Shown piece by piece: positions 16,644 through 24,851 of a stretch of DNA of 64,000 nt; position 1 is the first letter of the stretch; every line of letters starts with the position of its first letter. A program made the translations under genes and the position numbers. The notes beneath the pieces were generated by a model. That model saw only the letters and a list, made by a program, of their open reading frames with translations. It made no database searches and was not told the DNA's origin. Source of the stretch: an uncultured Mycolicibacterium sp. (GTDB taxonomy: Bacteria > Actinomycetota > Actinomycetes > Mycobacteriales > Mycobacteriaceae); assembly GCF_937941905.1 (NCBI RefSeq), contig NZ_CALDGS010000063.1, forward strand, positions 11,705 to 75,704, written 5' to 3'.

Positions 16644-17462
16644 TCAGCGGCGCACCACCGAGCCGGCGTCCACCGGCAGCGCCACCCCGGTGATGTAGCG
16701 GGCCGCGTCGGAGACCAGCCAGGCCACCGCCTCGGCGACGTCCTCCGGCTCGATGGCGTCCACGTCGAGCAGGTTGCCGGAGTCGGCGGGCCGCTCGGTG
16801 TCGGCGAACACCCGCTCCAGGAACGCCCGGGTGAAGTCGTTGTCGATCATCGGGGTGTGCACCCCGGTGGGGTGGACCGAGTTCACCCGGATGTTGTGGC
16901 GGGCCAGCAGGTTCGCGTACTGGCGCATCAGCCCGACGATGCCGTGTTTGGCCGCGGTGTAGCCGAGCGCACCCGGGTCGGCCCCGCCCATGCCGACCAG
17001 TCCGGCCACCGAGCTGATCAGCACCACGGAGCCGCCGTCGCCGTGGGCGAGCAGGTGCGGCAGGGCGGCCTCCACGGTGTGGTGCACGCCGGTGAGGTTG
17101 ACGTCGATGACGTCGCGCCAGGCCTGCGGGCCGCCGGCCAGCGGGGCGATCCCGGCGTTGGCCACCACGATGTCGAGCCGGCCCAGCTCGTCGACGCCGG
17201 CCGCCACCGCGCGGCGCAGCGCATCCAGGTCGCGCACGTCGGCCCGCTCGGCGACGATGCGGGCGCCGGTCGCCTCGACCAGTCGCACCGTGGTGGCCAG
17301 GTCCTCCGGGCTCGCCAGTGGGTAGGGCACCGACTCGATCTGTTCGCACACGTCGACGGCGATGATCGCCGCGCCGTCGGCGGCCAGCCGCAGCGCGTGC
17401 GCGCGGCCCTGGCCGCGCGCCGCGCCGGTGATGAGGGCGACCCGGCCCGCCGGCCCTGCCAC
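16644..17462 (-). CDS. mycofactocin-type short-chain dehydrogenase
   Basis: SDR oxidoreductase of 272 residues. The dinucleotide motif is TGAARGQGR (12-20); Ser150/151 and Tyr168-x3-Lys172 (GYTAAKHG) form the active site. The VAL ITGAARGQGRAHA start, the insertion around residues 40-55 and the segment GVHTPMIDNDFTRAF are typical of the actinobacterial SDR group that keeps a bound NAD and passes electrons to mycofactocin. Substrate unknown. GTG start; it lies one base downstream of the monooxygenase gene in the same direction. Confidence 0.87.
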   Translation of the reverse strand: MAGPAGRVALITGAARGQGRAHALRLAADGAAIIAVDVCEQIESVPYPLASPEDLATTVRLVEATGARIVAERADVRDLDALRRAVAAGVDELGRLDIVVANAGIAPLAGGPQAWRDVIDVNLTGVHHTVEAALPHLLAHGDGGSVVLISSVAGLVGMGGADPGALGYTAAKHGIVGLMRQYANLLARHNIRVNSVHPTGVHTPMIDNDFTRAFLERVFADTERPADSGNLLDVDAIEPEDVAEAVAWLVSDAARYITGVALPVDAGSVVRR

Positions 17463-17463
17463 G

Positions 17464-17778
17464 TCAGCCCCGCAGCCGGCCCTTGGCCGGGTCGCCGGCG
17501 GGCAGCGGCTGCAGCAGCTTCATGTCCGGCGCGCCGTCGAGGTGCTCGCCGACCGCGCCGAACAGCTTGCCGATGGCCGGGGCGGTGCCGTGGGCGCGCA
17601 GCGCCTCCTCGTCGGCCCACTGCTCGACGAACACGAAGGTGCGGTCGCTCTGGTGCAGCGCGTACAGCTCGCAGCCCGGCTCGGCGTGCACGGCCTCGAC
17701 CGCCTCGAGGCAGGCCTGGCGGACCAACTCGACCGACTCCGGCTTGGCGGTCATGGTTGCGACAACGACGACGGGCAT
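17464..17778 (-). CDS. antibiotic biosynthesis monooxygenase (ABM) domain protein
   Basis: A 104-residue dimeric ferredoxin-like protein of the ABM family, which includes cofactor-free quinol monooxygenases and haem-degrading enzymes. Visible family features are MPVVVVATMTAKPESVELVRQ at the start and FVEQWADEEALRAH in the middle. The ATG at 17778 gives the known mycobacterial N-terminus; upstream in-frame codons are not needed. It leads a two-gene unit with the SDR, suggesting a shared redox substrate, which is not identified. Confidence 0.82.
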   Translation of the reverse strand: MPVVVVATMTAKPESVELVRQACLEAVEAVHAEPGCELYALHQSDRTFVFVEQWADEEALRAHGTAPAIGKLFGAVGEHLDGAPDMKLLQPLPAGDPAKGRLRG

Positions 17779-17918
17779 CGGCACCGCTCTCCTTACGTGC
17801 ACAGGGGTTTGGACGACTGCTCAACCTTACTGGGGTCGCTGTTGCGCCGGTCACAGCCCACCCCGGGTCGCGATCCGGTGACGGGACGGACACGGCGCTG
17901 TTACCTGTGTTGCGGATG

Positions 17919-17946
17919 TTGTTTGTGGGGCATCTGCGACTAGGCT
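17919..17946 (+). promoter_or_regulatory. promoter of ftsK
   Basis: TTGTTT (17919-17924), 16-base spacer, TAGGCT (17941-17946), then 7 bases to the ATG. The spacing predicts a leaderless transcript. Confidence 0.55.
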
Positions 17947-17953
17947 TGGCACC

Positions 17954-20617
17954 ATGCCCAGTAAGACCGCTGCGCGCACCGGCACCCGTTCGAGCAGGTC
18001 GAAGGCCGCTTCGTCGCGGGGGGCCGGCCGGTCCGCACGTCCTGCGCCGGCCCGGCGGAAGCCCGCGGCCCGGCCCGCGCGCAAGGCGGGACCCTCGCCC
18101 GTCGCCACCGCCGGGGCCGCCCTCGGCCGCGGCGCCCGCGCGGGCTGGCTGATGGTCGCCAAGGGGGTGGGCAGCACCGCCCGCTCGGTCGGCCGCGCCC
18201 GTGACATCGATCCGGGACACCGCCGCGACGGCATCGCGCTGGCGTTGCTGGCGCTGGCGGTGATCGTCGCCGCCGCGTGCTGGTTCGACGCCGCCCGACC
18301 GGTCGGGGCGTGGATCGACACCGCGCTGCGCACGGTCGTCGGCGGCGCGGTGGTGCTGGTGCCGATCGTGCTGGCCACCGTCGCGGTGGTGCTCATGCGC
18401 ACCGAGCCGGACCCGGAGACCCGGCCCCGGCTCATCCTGGGCGCCGCGATGATCACGCTGCCGGTGCTGGGGCTGTGGCACCTGTTCAGCGGGGCGCCCG
18501 CCGACCCGGCCGCCCGGCGCGGCGCCGCCGGGTTCGTCGGCTTCGCGATCGGCGGTCCGCTGGCCGACGGGCTGTCGGTGTGGCTGGCGGTGCCGCTGCT
18601 GGTGATGGCCGCGCTGTTCGGGCTGCTGCTGGTCGCCGGCATCACCATCCGGGAGGTGCCCGACGCGCTGCGGGCGCTGTTCTCCACCCGCTACCACGAC
18701 GACTACGACGACGACTACGACGACTACGACGCCGACGATCACGACCGGTTCGACGACGACTACGACGACGACCACCCCGGGGTCGGGGAGGACGCCGACG
18801 CCCGGGACGAGCCGGACGGCCGGCGCAGCCGCCGCCGCACGGCCGTGCGCGACGGGGCGTTCGACGCCGTTCCCGACGCCCCGACCGGGCCGGTGGTCGC
18901 CCCGGTCCTCGACGGCGACGACGCGCCCGCCTGGGCCGGCAGCCCGATGGAGAACTACCCGCTCGACGAGGCCGACCCGCCGACGGTGCCCGAGCCCACC
19001 GCGCGGACCCGTAAACGGACTCCGCGCCCCGCAGCGGACCCGCAGCCGCCCGAGCCGACGCGGGCCGATCCGGACGCCGAGACGCTGTCGCTGGACCGCG
19101 TCGTGGAGGGGCCCTACACGCTGCCGCCGCTGGATCTGCTGGTGCCCGGCGACCCGCCGAAGAAGCGCAGCGCGGCCAACGACCAGATGATCGAGGCCAT
19201 CACCTCGGTGCTGCAGCAGTTCAAGGTCGACGCCGCGGTCACCGGCTGCACCCGGGGACCGACCGTCACCCGCTACGAGGTCGAGCTCGGCCCCGGCGTG
19301 AAGGTCGAGAAGATCACCGCGCTGCACCGCAACATCGCCTACGCGGTCGCCACCGAGAGCGTGCGCATGCTCGCCCCCATCCCGGGCAAGTCCGCGGTGG
19401 GCATCGAGGTGCCCAACGTCGACCGCGAGATGGTGCGGCTGTCGGACGTGCTGACCGCCCCGGTCACCCGCCGCGACCACCACCCGCTGGTGATCGGCCT
19501 GGGCAAGGACATCGAGGGCAACTTCGTCAGCGCCAACCTGGCCAAGATGCCGCACCTGCTGGTGGCCGGCTCCACCGGCTCGGGCAAGTCCAGCTTCGTC
19601 AACTCGATGCTGGTGTCGCTGCTGACCCGGGCCACCCCGGAGGAGGTCAGGATGATCCTGATCGACCCGAAGATGGTGGAGCTCACCCCCTACGAGGGCA
19701 TCCCGCACCTGATCACGCCGATCATCACCGAGCCGAAGAAGGCCGCGGCCGCCCTGGCGTGGCTGGTCGAGGAGATGGAGCAGCGCTACCAGGACATGCA
19801 GGCCTCCCGGGTGCGCCACATCGACGTGTTCAACGCCAAGGTGCGCTCCGGGGAGATCACCACCCCGCTGGGCAGCCAGCGCGAGTACAAGCCGTACCCG
19901 TACATCGTGGCGATCGTCGACGAGCTGGCCGACCTGATGATGACCGCGCCGCGCGACGTCGAGGACGCCATCGTGCGGATCACCCAGAAGGCCCGCGCGG
20001 CCGGTATCCACCTGGTGCTGGCCACCCAGCGGCCGTCGGTGGACGTGGTCACCGGCCTGATCAAGACCAACGTGCCGTCCCGGCTGGCGTTCGCCACCTC
20101 GTCGCTGACCGACAGCCGCGTCATCCTGGACCAGGCCGGCGCCGAGAAGCTCATCGGCATGGGCGACGGGCTGTTCCTGCCGATGGGGGCCAACAAGCCG
20201 ATCCGGCTGCAGGGTGCCTTCGTCTCCGACGAGGAGATCCACGCGGTGGTCTCGGCCTGCAAGGAACAGGCCGAACCGGAGTTCGTCGAGGGCGTGACCG
20301 CGGTCAAGGCCGGCGAGCGCAAGGACGTCGATCCCGACATCGGCGACGACATGGACCTGTTCCTGCAGGCCGTGGAGCTGGTGGTGTCCAGCCAGTTCGG
20401 CTCCACCTCGATGCTGCAGCGCAAGCTGCGGGTCGGGTTCGCCAAGGCCGGCCGGCTGATGGACCTGATGGAGACCCGCGGCATCGTCGGGCCCTCCGAG
20501 GGGTCCAAGGCCCGCCAGGTGCTGGTCAAGCCGGAGGACCTGGCCGGCACCCTGGCGCTCATCCGCGGCGGGTCCGACGCCACCGGCGCCGAGCCGTCCG
20601 ACGACGGCGAGATCTGA
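17954..20617 (+). CDS. ftsK: DNA translocase FtsK/SpoIIIE
   Basis: Septal DNA pump that clears and aligns chromosome ends at division. Order over 887 residues: basic Ser/Ala/Arg N-terminus, a membrane domain with several helices (about 95-240), an acidic low-complexity linker, then the motor. Residues about 247-280 are almost only Asp and Tyr. The motor has Walker A GSTGSGKSS near residue 540 and the Walker-B-like VAIVDELADLMM; the C-terminal gamma winged helix (FGSTSMLQRKLRVGFAKAGRLMD) reads KOPS sites. Upstream genes run divergently. Confidence 0.96.
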   Translation: MPSKTAARTGTRSSRSKAASSRGAGRSARPAPARRKPAARPARKAGPSPVATAGAALGRGARAGWLMVAKGVGSTARSVGRARDIDPGHRRDGIALALLALAVIVAAACWFDAARPVGAWIDTALRTVVGGAVVLVPIVLATVAVVLMRTEPDPETRPRLILGAAMITLPVLGLWHLFSGAPADPAARRGAAGFVGFAIGGPLADGLSVWLAVPLLVMAALFGLLLVAGITIREVPDALRALFSTRYHDDYDDDYDDYDADDHDRFDDDYDDDHPGVGEDADARDEPDGRRSRRRTAVRDGAFDAVPDAPTGPVVAPVLDGDDAPAWAGSPMENYPLDEADPPTVPEPTARTRKRTPRPAADPQPPEPTRADPDAETLSLDRVVEGPYTLPPLDLLVPGDPPKKRSAANDQMIEAITSVLQQFKVDAAVTGCTRGPTVTRYEVELGPGVKVEKITALHRNIAYAVATESVRMLAPIPGKSAVGIEVPNVDREMVRLSDVLTAPVTRRDHHPLVIGLGKDIEGNFVSANLAKMPHLLVAGSTGSGKSSFVNSMLVSLLTRATPEEVRMILIDPKMVELTPYEGIPHLITPIITEPKKAAAALAWLVEEMEQRYQDMQASRVRHIDVFNAKVRSGEITTPLGSQREYKPYPYIVAIVDELADLMMTAPRDVEDAIVRITQKARAAGIHLVLATQRPSVDVVTGLIKTNVPSRLAFATSSLTDSRVILDQAGAEKLIGMGDGLFLPMGANKPIRLQGAFVSDEEIHAVVSACKEQAEPEFVEGVTAVKAGERKDVDPDIGDDMDLFLQAVELVVSSQFGSTSMLQRKLRVGFAKAGRLMDLMETRGIVGPSEGSKARQVLVKPEDLAGTLALIRGGSDATGAEPSDDGEI

Positions 20618-20627
20618 GCCGAAGACC

Positions 20628-21152
20628 CTACAGCGTCAACAACATTCGGGTGTTGCCCAGGGTGTTGGGCTTGACGTAGGACAGGTCGAGGAACTCGGCC
20701 ACGCCCTCGTCGTAGGAGCGGCACATCTCCTCGTAGACCTCGGCGGTCACCGGGGTGCCCTCGATCTCGACGAAGCCGTGCCGGGCGAAGAACTCGACCT
20801 CGAAGGTCAGCACGAAGATGCGCTGCAGCTCCAGCGCCCGGGCGGTGGCGATCAACTGCTCGACGATGCGGTGGCCCACGCCCTTGCCGCGCATCTTCGG
20901 GTGCACCGCGACGGTGCGGATCTCGGCGAGGTCGGACCACATCACATGCAGCGCCCCGCAGCCGACGACCTCGCCCTCGTACTCGGCGACCCAGAACTCC
21001 TGGACCGCCTCGTAGAGCGTGACGAGGTTCTTCTCCAGCAGGATCCGGCCGGCGTAGATGTCGACCAGCGCCTTGATGGTCGGGACGTCGGAGGTGCGGG
21101 CGCGGCGCACCGTGACCGCGTCGGCACCGGGTGCGTCACTGGCTGCACTCAC
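20628..21152 (-). CDS. argA: amino-acid N-acetyltransferase (GNAT)
   Basis: Stand-alone GNAT domain acting as glutamate N-acetyltransferase, the first step of arginine synthesis, as shown for the M. tuberculosis orthologue. At 174 residues it equals that orthologue. The acetyl-CoA loop is HPKMRGKGVGHRIVEQL, followed by VEFFARHGFVEIEGTPV; it ends VKPNTLGNTRMLLTL. The GTG at 21152 is preceded by a leaderless-type -10 box. It is convergent with ftsK and divergent from pgsA. Confidence 0.9.
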   Translation of the reverse strand: MSAASDAPGADAVTVRRARTSDVPTIKALVDIYAGRILLEKNLVTLYEAVQEFWVAEYEGEVVGCGALHVMWSDLAEIRTVAVHPKMRGKGVGHRIVEQLIATARALELQRIFVLTFEVEFFARHGFVEIEGTPVTAEVYEEMCRSYDEGVAEFLDLSYVKPNTLGNTRMLLTL

Positions 21153-21158
21153 AGGTGG

Positions 21159-21164
21159 AGCGTA
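21159..21164 (-). promoter_or_regulatory. -10 box of argA
   Basis: Read on the minus strand, TACGCT ends 6 bases before the argA GTG. Confidence 0.5.
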
Positions 21165-21182
21165 TCGGTTCCGGCCACCCGA

Positions 21183-21188
21183 TATTCT
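21183..21188 (+). promoter_or_regulatory. -10 box of pgsA
   Basis: TATTCT ends 6 bases before the GTG at 21195. It is 18 bases from the divergent argA box, so the two promoters overlap upstream. Confidence 0.5.
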
Positions 21189-21194
21189 GTTGCG

Positions 21195-21791
21195 GTGCCG
21201 GGCCAACCTGATACCGATCCGGTGGTTCCGCGCGTCATCGTCGCGAACATCGCCAATGTGCTCACCGGGATCCGGCTCGTCCTCGTACCGGTTTTCCTGG
21301 TGCTGTTGTTCGTCGGGGACGGGCACGAAACGTTCTGGCGGGCAATGGCGTTCACCGTGTTCGTGGTGGCCGTCGTCACCGACCGGTTCGACGGCGCGCT
21401 GGCCCGCAGCTACGGCATGGTCACCGAGTTCGGCACGCTGGCCGACCCGATCGCCGACAAGGCGCTGATCGGCGCGGCGCTGGTGGGGCTCTCGGTGCTC
21501 GGCGACCTGCCGTGGTGGGTGACGGTGGTGATCCTGGCCCGCGAGCTCGGCATCACGGTGCTGCGGTTCGCGGTGCTGCGGCACGGGGTGATCCCGGCCA
21601 GCCGCGGCGGCAAGCTCAAGACGCTGGTGCAGTCGGTGGCCATCGGGCTGTTCGTGCTGCCGCTGTCGGGCGCCTGGCTTACGGCGGCCTGGACGGTGAT
21701 GCTCGCCGCGGTGGCGCTGACCGTGCTCACCGGCATCGACTACGTGGTCTCGGCGATTCGGGATTCCCGTGCACGATCCGCTGGTCACTGA
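21195..21791 (+). CDS. pgsA: CDP-diacylglycerol-glycerol-3-phosphate 3-phosphatidyltransferase-like
   Basis: Membrane CDP-alcohol phosphatidyltransferase of 198 residues, probably making phosphatidylglycerophosphate for PG and cardiolipin. The family motif is present: D-x2-DG-x2-AR then G-x3-D-x3-D (TDRFDGALARSYG...GTLADPIADK). Five to six hydrophobic helices flank it. Mycobacteria carry several paralogues, so the exact acceptor alcohol is inferred from context. Its end overlaps cinA by 23 bases. Confidence 0.88.
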   Translation: MPGQPDTDPVVPRVIVANIANVLTGIRLVLVPVFLVLLFVGDGHETFWRAMAFTVFVVAVVTDRFDGALARSYGMVTEFGTLADPIADKALIGAALVGLSVLGDLPWWVTVVILARELGITVLRFAVLRHGVIPASRGGKLKTLVQSVAIGLFVLPLSGAWLTAAWTVMLAAVALTVLTGIDYVVSAIRDSRARSAGH

Positions 21792-22260
21792 CGACGCCCG
21801 CGCCCTGGTCGCCGAGCTCGGGGCGCGGCGGCAGACCGTGGCCACCGCCGAGTCGCTGACCGCCGGGCTGGTGGCGGCCACCATCGCCGGGGTGCCCGGG
21901 GCGTCGGCGGTGCTGCGCGGCGGGCTGATCACCTACCTGGTGGAGACCAAGATCACGCTGGCCGGGGTGCCGGCGGACCTGCTGGCGGAGGTCGGCCCGG
22001 TGGCCGAGCCCACGGCGCGGGCCATGGCGGTCGGCGCCCGGCAGCGCTGCGGCGCCACCTGGGGGGTGGGGCTGACCGGCGTGGCCGGGCCGGAACCGCA
22101 CGGCGGGCACCCGCCGGGCACCGTCTACATCGGGCTGGCCGGCCCGGACGACACCGAGGTGGTCCGGCTGGCCGCCGCCGGCTCGCGCTGGGACATCCGC
22201 ATCGCCGCGGTGCACGAGGCGCTGGCCCGGCTGCGCGCCTTCATCGCCGCCCGCCCGTGA
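21769..22260 (+). CDS. cinA: CinA C-terminal domain protein (nicotinamide-nucleotide amidase type)
   Basis: A 163-residue stand-alone CinA C-terminal domain, the family of PncC, which deamidates nicotinamide mononucleotide in NAD salvage. Conserved blocks are TAESLTAGLVAATIAGVPGAS, GGLITYLVETKITLAGVP and GLTGVAGPEPHGGHPPGTVYIGL. The N-terminal molybdopterin-binding domain of full CinA is absent. GTG start inside pgsA implies translational coupling; pgsA-cinA-clgR order is common in actinobacteria. Confidence 0.88.
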   Translation: MHDPLVTDDARALVAELGARRQTVATAESLTAGLVAATIAGVPGASAVLRGGLITYLVETKITLAGVPADLLAEVGPVAEPTARAMAVGARQRCGATWGVGLTGVAGPEPHGGHPPGTVYIGLAGPDDTEVVRLAAAGSRWDIRIAAVHEALARLRAFIAARP

Positions 22261-22302
22261 CGCGGATCATGCCCGCGCCGCGCCCGCCGGGAATGCCCGC
22301 GG

Positions 22303-22328
22303 GGAACCCGGGGTCGCGGTGTGACGTT
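22303..22328 (+). promoter_or_regulatory. SigE/SigH-type promoter of clgR
   Basis: GGAAC (22303-22307), 17-base spacer, CGTT (22325-22328), matching the mycobacterial ECF SigE/SigH promoter pattern, 37 bases before the clgR ATG. In M. tuberculosis the clgR-pspA operon is SigE-dependent. sigB in this window has the same elements at the same spacing. Confidence 0.75.
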
Positions 22329-22365
22329 GCAGTAGATGAGTGGCAATTGATGAAGGAGGGGCCCG

Positions 22366-22692
22366 ATGGCGGCATTGCTGCGCGAGGTGATCGGCGACGT
22401 GCTGCGTCGCGCCCGGACCGAGCAGGGCCGCACGCTGCGCGAGGTGTCCGACTCGGCGCGGGTCAGCCTGGGGTATCTGTCCGAGGTGGAACGGGGTCGC
22501 AAGGAGGCGTCGAGCGAACTGCTCTCGGCGATCTGCTCGGCCCTGGACATCCCGCTGTCCCAGGTGCTCACCGACGCCGGCGAGGAGCTGCGCCGCGAGG
22601 AGTCCGCGGCGGCCGCCCGGCGCGAGGCCACCCGCATCGACGAGCGCACCAAGGTCGTCATTCCGCAGGTCGTCTCGATGGCCGTTGCCTAG
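22366..22692 (+). CDS. clgR: envelope-stress transcription activator ClgR
   Basis: XRE-family helix-turn-helix activator of clp protease genes and the Psp operon. The 108-residue protein has the HTH at about residues 20-45 (TLREVSDSARVSLGYLSEVERGRKEAS) and a short dimerisation tail. The C-terminus VVSMAVA is hydrophobic with a final Ala, like ClpP-degradable ClgR tails, so it may be unstable. An AAGGAGGGG ribosome-binding site precedes the ATG. First gene of the clgR-pspA-pspM unit. Confidence 0.93.
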   Translation: MAALLREVIGDVLRRARTEQGRTLREVSDSARVSLGYLSEVERGRKEASSELLSAICSALDIPLSQVLTDAGEELRREESAAAARREATRIDERTKVVIPQVVSMAVA

Positions 22693-22777
22693 GGGGCGTT
22701 GCGGGGTGGGGCACGCGCGGCACCCGATAAGTTGGCACTGACAACACCACCGACCGGCACGAAGGCGGAATGAACCC

Positions 22778-23578
22778 ATGGCCAACCCGTTCGTCAAGGC
22801 GTGGAAGTACCTCATGGCGCTGTTCAGCTCCAAGGTCGACGAGTACGCCGATCCGAAGGTGCAGATCCAGCAGGCCATCGAGGAGGCCCAGCGCCAGCAC
22901 CAGGCACTGACCCAGCAGGCCGCGCAGGTCATCGGCAACCAGCGCCAGCTGGAGATGCGGCTCAACCGCCAACTCGCCGAGGTGGAGAAGCTGCAGGTCA
23001 ACGTGCGCCAGGCGCTCACCCTGGCCGACCAGGCCACCGCCGCCGGCGACACCGCCAAGGCCACCGAGTACACCAACGCCGCCGAGGCGTTCGCCGCCCA
23101 GCTGGTGACCGCCGAGCAGAGCGTCGAGGATCTCAAGACGCTGCACGACCAGGCGCTACAGGCCGCCGCCCAGGCCAAGAAGGCCGTCGAGCAGAACGCC
23201 ATGCTGCTGCAGCAGAAGCTGGCCGAGCGCACCAAGCTGCTGTCCCAGCTCGAGCAGGCCAAGATGCAGGAGCAGGTGAGCGCCTCGCTGCGGTCGATGA
23301 GCGAGCTGGCCGCCCCCGGCACCACCCCCAGCCTGGAGGAGGTGCGGCAGAAGATCGAGCAGCGCTACGCCAACGCCATGGGTGCGGCCGAGCTGGCGCA
23401 GAACTCGGTGCAGGGCCGGATGATGGAGATCGAACAGGCCAGCGTCCAGATGGCCGGTCACGCCCGGCTCGAGCAGATCCGCGCCTCGATGCGCGGCGAG
23501 CAGCTGCCGTCCGGCGGCACCGTCGCGCCCGCCGCCAACCCGCCGGCGGCCGACCCGGAACAGCCGCTGTCCGGGTAG
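22778..23578 (+). CDS. pspA: phage-shock protein A family (35 kDa antigen)
   Basis: Membrane-associated ESCRT-III-like protein that shields damaged membrane. The 266 residues are nearly all helical: an amphipathic N-terminus (ANPFVKAWKYLMALFSSKVDEYADP) then long Gln/Ala/Glu-rich coiled coils up to about residue 225, then a Pro/Ala tail. Matches mycobacterial Rv2744c in form and place. In M. tuberculosis it binds ClgR and PspM, linking membrane state to transcription. Confidence 0.94.
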   Translation: MANPFVKAWKYLMALFSSKVDEYADPKVQIQQAIEEAQRQHQALTQQAAQVIGNQRQLEMRLNRQLAEVEKLQVNVRQALTLADQATAAGDTAKATEYTNAAEAFAAQLVTAEQSVEDLKTLHDQALQAAAQAKKAVEQNAMLLQQKLAERTKLLSQLEQAKMQEQVSASLRSMSELAAPGTTPSLEEVRQKIEQRYANAMGAAELAQNSVQGRMMEIEQASVQMAGHARLEQIRASMRGEQLPSGGTVAPAANPPAADPEQPLSG

Positions 23579-23585
23579 GGCTGTG

Positions 23586-24371
23586 ATGGCGGCGCACGAA
23601 CCGGCCCGGCGGTCCCTGCTGCAGCGCGGCGCGAATGCCGCCGCGGCGCTGGCGGGCGCGGCCGCCGACCGGTTCGCCGCCTGGTCCGACCCGCGCGCCC
23701 GGGCGCTGCGCCGGCGCCGCTGGGCGCTGCGGCTCGGGGTGCTGTGCGCCGGCACCGCCGGGTTCTGGCTGGCGGTCACCGCGCTGTTGGCGACCTGGAC
23801 GGTGCCGTTCTGGGTGCTGCTCATCACCGGCGTGTGCGCCGGCGTCTCGGCGTTCCCGGCGACCCTGCTGCTGGTCTACTACCGCTGGCTGCGGGCCGAA
23901 CCGCTGCCGCCGCCGCGCCGCGGGGGCCGGCGGCTGCCGCCCCGGGGATCGGCCGCCCGCGCGCCGATGGCGGTGCTGGCCGCGGGGGAGCGCGGCCTGG
24001 GCTCGCTGCTCGGCGTCATCGAACGGGCCCGGCTGCTGCCGGACGAGGAACTGCACGAACTCGCCGCGACCGCCGACCGCAGCGCCGCCACCATCGCCGG
24101 CACCGCCGCCGAGGTGGTCGCGATGGAACGGGCGATGCGGGCCGCGCCGCGGTCGCGCCGCCACCTCGAGCCCACGGTGGTCGCGCTGACCGCCCAGTTG
24201 CAGCAGGGCGTGCGCCAGTACCACGACCTCGTCGACGCCGCCGCCCGGCTGGTCTCGACCGCGCCGTCGCCGCCGGAGTTGCGGCGGCGCCGCGCGGAAC
24301 TGGCCGGGGCCACCGACCGGATGCAGGCCTGGGCGCAGGCGTTCGACGAACTGGCCCGGCTGCGCCGCTAG
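23586..24371 (+). CDS. pspM: Psp membrane partner PspM
   Basis: A 261-residue integral membrane protein in the position of Rv2743c/PspM, which binds PspA. Two adjacent helices lie at about residues 48-95 (LGVLCAGTAGFWLAVTALLA; VLLITGVCAGVSAFPATLLL); the remainder is a helical cytoplasmic domain rich in Arg and Ala. GTG 23583 and ATG 23586 are both possible starts. Its stop codon overlaps that of convergent ephG, so no pspN follows. Confidence 0.85.
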   Translation: MAAHEPARRSLLQRGANAAAALAGAAADRFAAWSDPRARALRRRRWALRLGVLCAGTAGFWLAVTALLATWTVPFWVLLITGVCAGVSAFPATLLLVYYRWLRAEPLPPPRRGGRRLPPRGSAARAPMAVLAAGERGLGSLLGVIERARLLPDEELHELAATADRSAATIAGTAAEVVAMERAMRAAPRSRRHLEPTVVALTAQLQQGVRQYHDLVDAAARLVSTAPSPPELRRRRAELAGATDRMQAWAQAFDELARLRR

Positions 24372-24808
24372 AGCGTCGGCCGCAGCGCCGGGAACGGGAT
24401 CGCCAGCAGCCCGCGCACCGTGGCCCGCACCATGTCGAGGAAGTCGAAGTAGTCCCGCCACAACGTGATCCGGCCGTCGCGCAGTTCGAACACCCCGCAC
24501 ACCCAGAACTGCAGCCGCAGCGGACCGAACTGCAGTACGTCGGTGCGCTCGGTGAGCACGTGGTCGTCGGCGGCGGCGATGCGGTGGATCTTCACCTCGA
24601 AGCCGATCGGGCCGCGGTCCATCGAGCGCATCAGCTTCATCGTGCGCCGGCGGCCGTGCACGGTCGGCAGTCCCACGTTCTGGTAGACCAGGTCGTCGGC
24701 GAGCGCGGCCTCGGCGGTGGTGAAGTCCTTGTGCTGCAGCGCGTCGAGGAAAACCTCGACCACGCGCGTGTTCTCGACGGCGGTGAGTTCGTCGATGCGG
24801 TCCGTCAT
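24368..24808 (-). CDS. ephG: limonene-1,2-epoxide hydrolase family protein
   Basis: A 146-residue NTF2-like protein of the LEH family, corresponding to mycobacterial EphG. The family active-site region is visible: an N-terminal helix with VEVFLDALQHKDF, the segment MRSMDRGPIGFEVKIHRIAA and the Asp-Arg-Asp part in RITLWRDYFDFLDM. Likely opens lipid or sterol epoxides; substrate unknown. The ATG at 24808 has a leaderless-type -10 box. The open frame upstream of this start belongs to the divergent gene. Confidence 0.85.
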   Translation of the reverse strand: MTDRIDELTAVENTRVVEVFLDALQHKDFTTAEAALADDLVYQNVGLPTVHGRRRTMKLMRSMDRGPIGFEVKIHRIAAADDHVLTERTDVLQFGPLRLQFWVCGVFELRDGRITLWRDYFDFLDMVRATVRGLLAIPFPALRPTL

Positions 24809-24814
24809 GGCGCC

Positions 24815-24820
24815 AGCGTA
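24815..24820 (-). promoter_or_regulatory. -10 box of ephG
   Basis: TACGCT on the minus strand ends 6 bases before the ATG. Confidence 0.45.
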
Positions 24821-24851
24821 GCGCCGATCACACTGTGGCAGGGTGGATGCG

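Noticed and set aside
18693..18790. GAC/TAC-rich stretch considered as a CRISPR or satellite array
   Set aside because: It is in frame inside ftsK, has no spacer-repeat structure and encodes a continuous Asp/Tyr tract.
17018..20242. 1074-codon minus-strand open frame across ftsK
   Set aside because: Antisense shadow; its end reads through the SDR gene in another frame and no family features appear.
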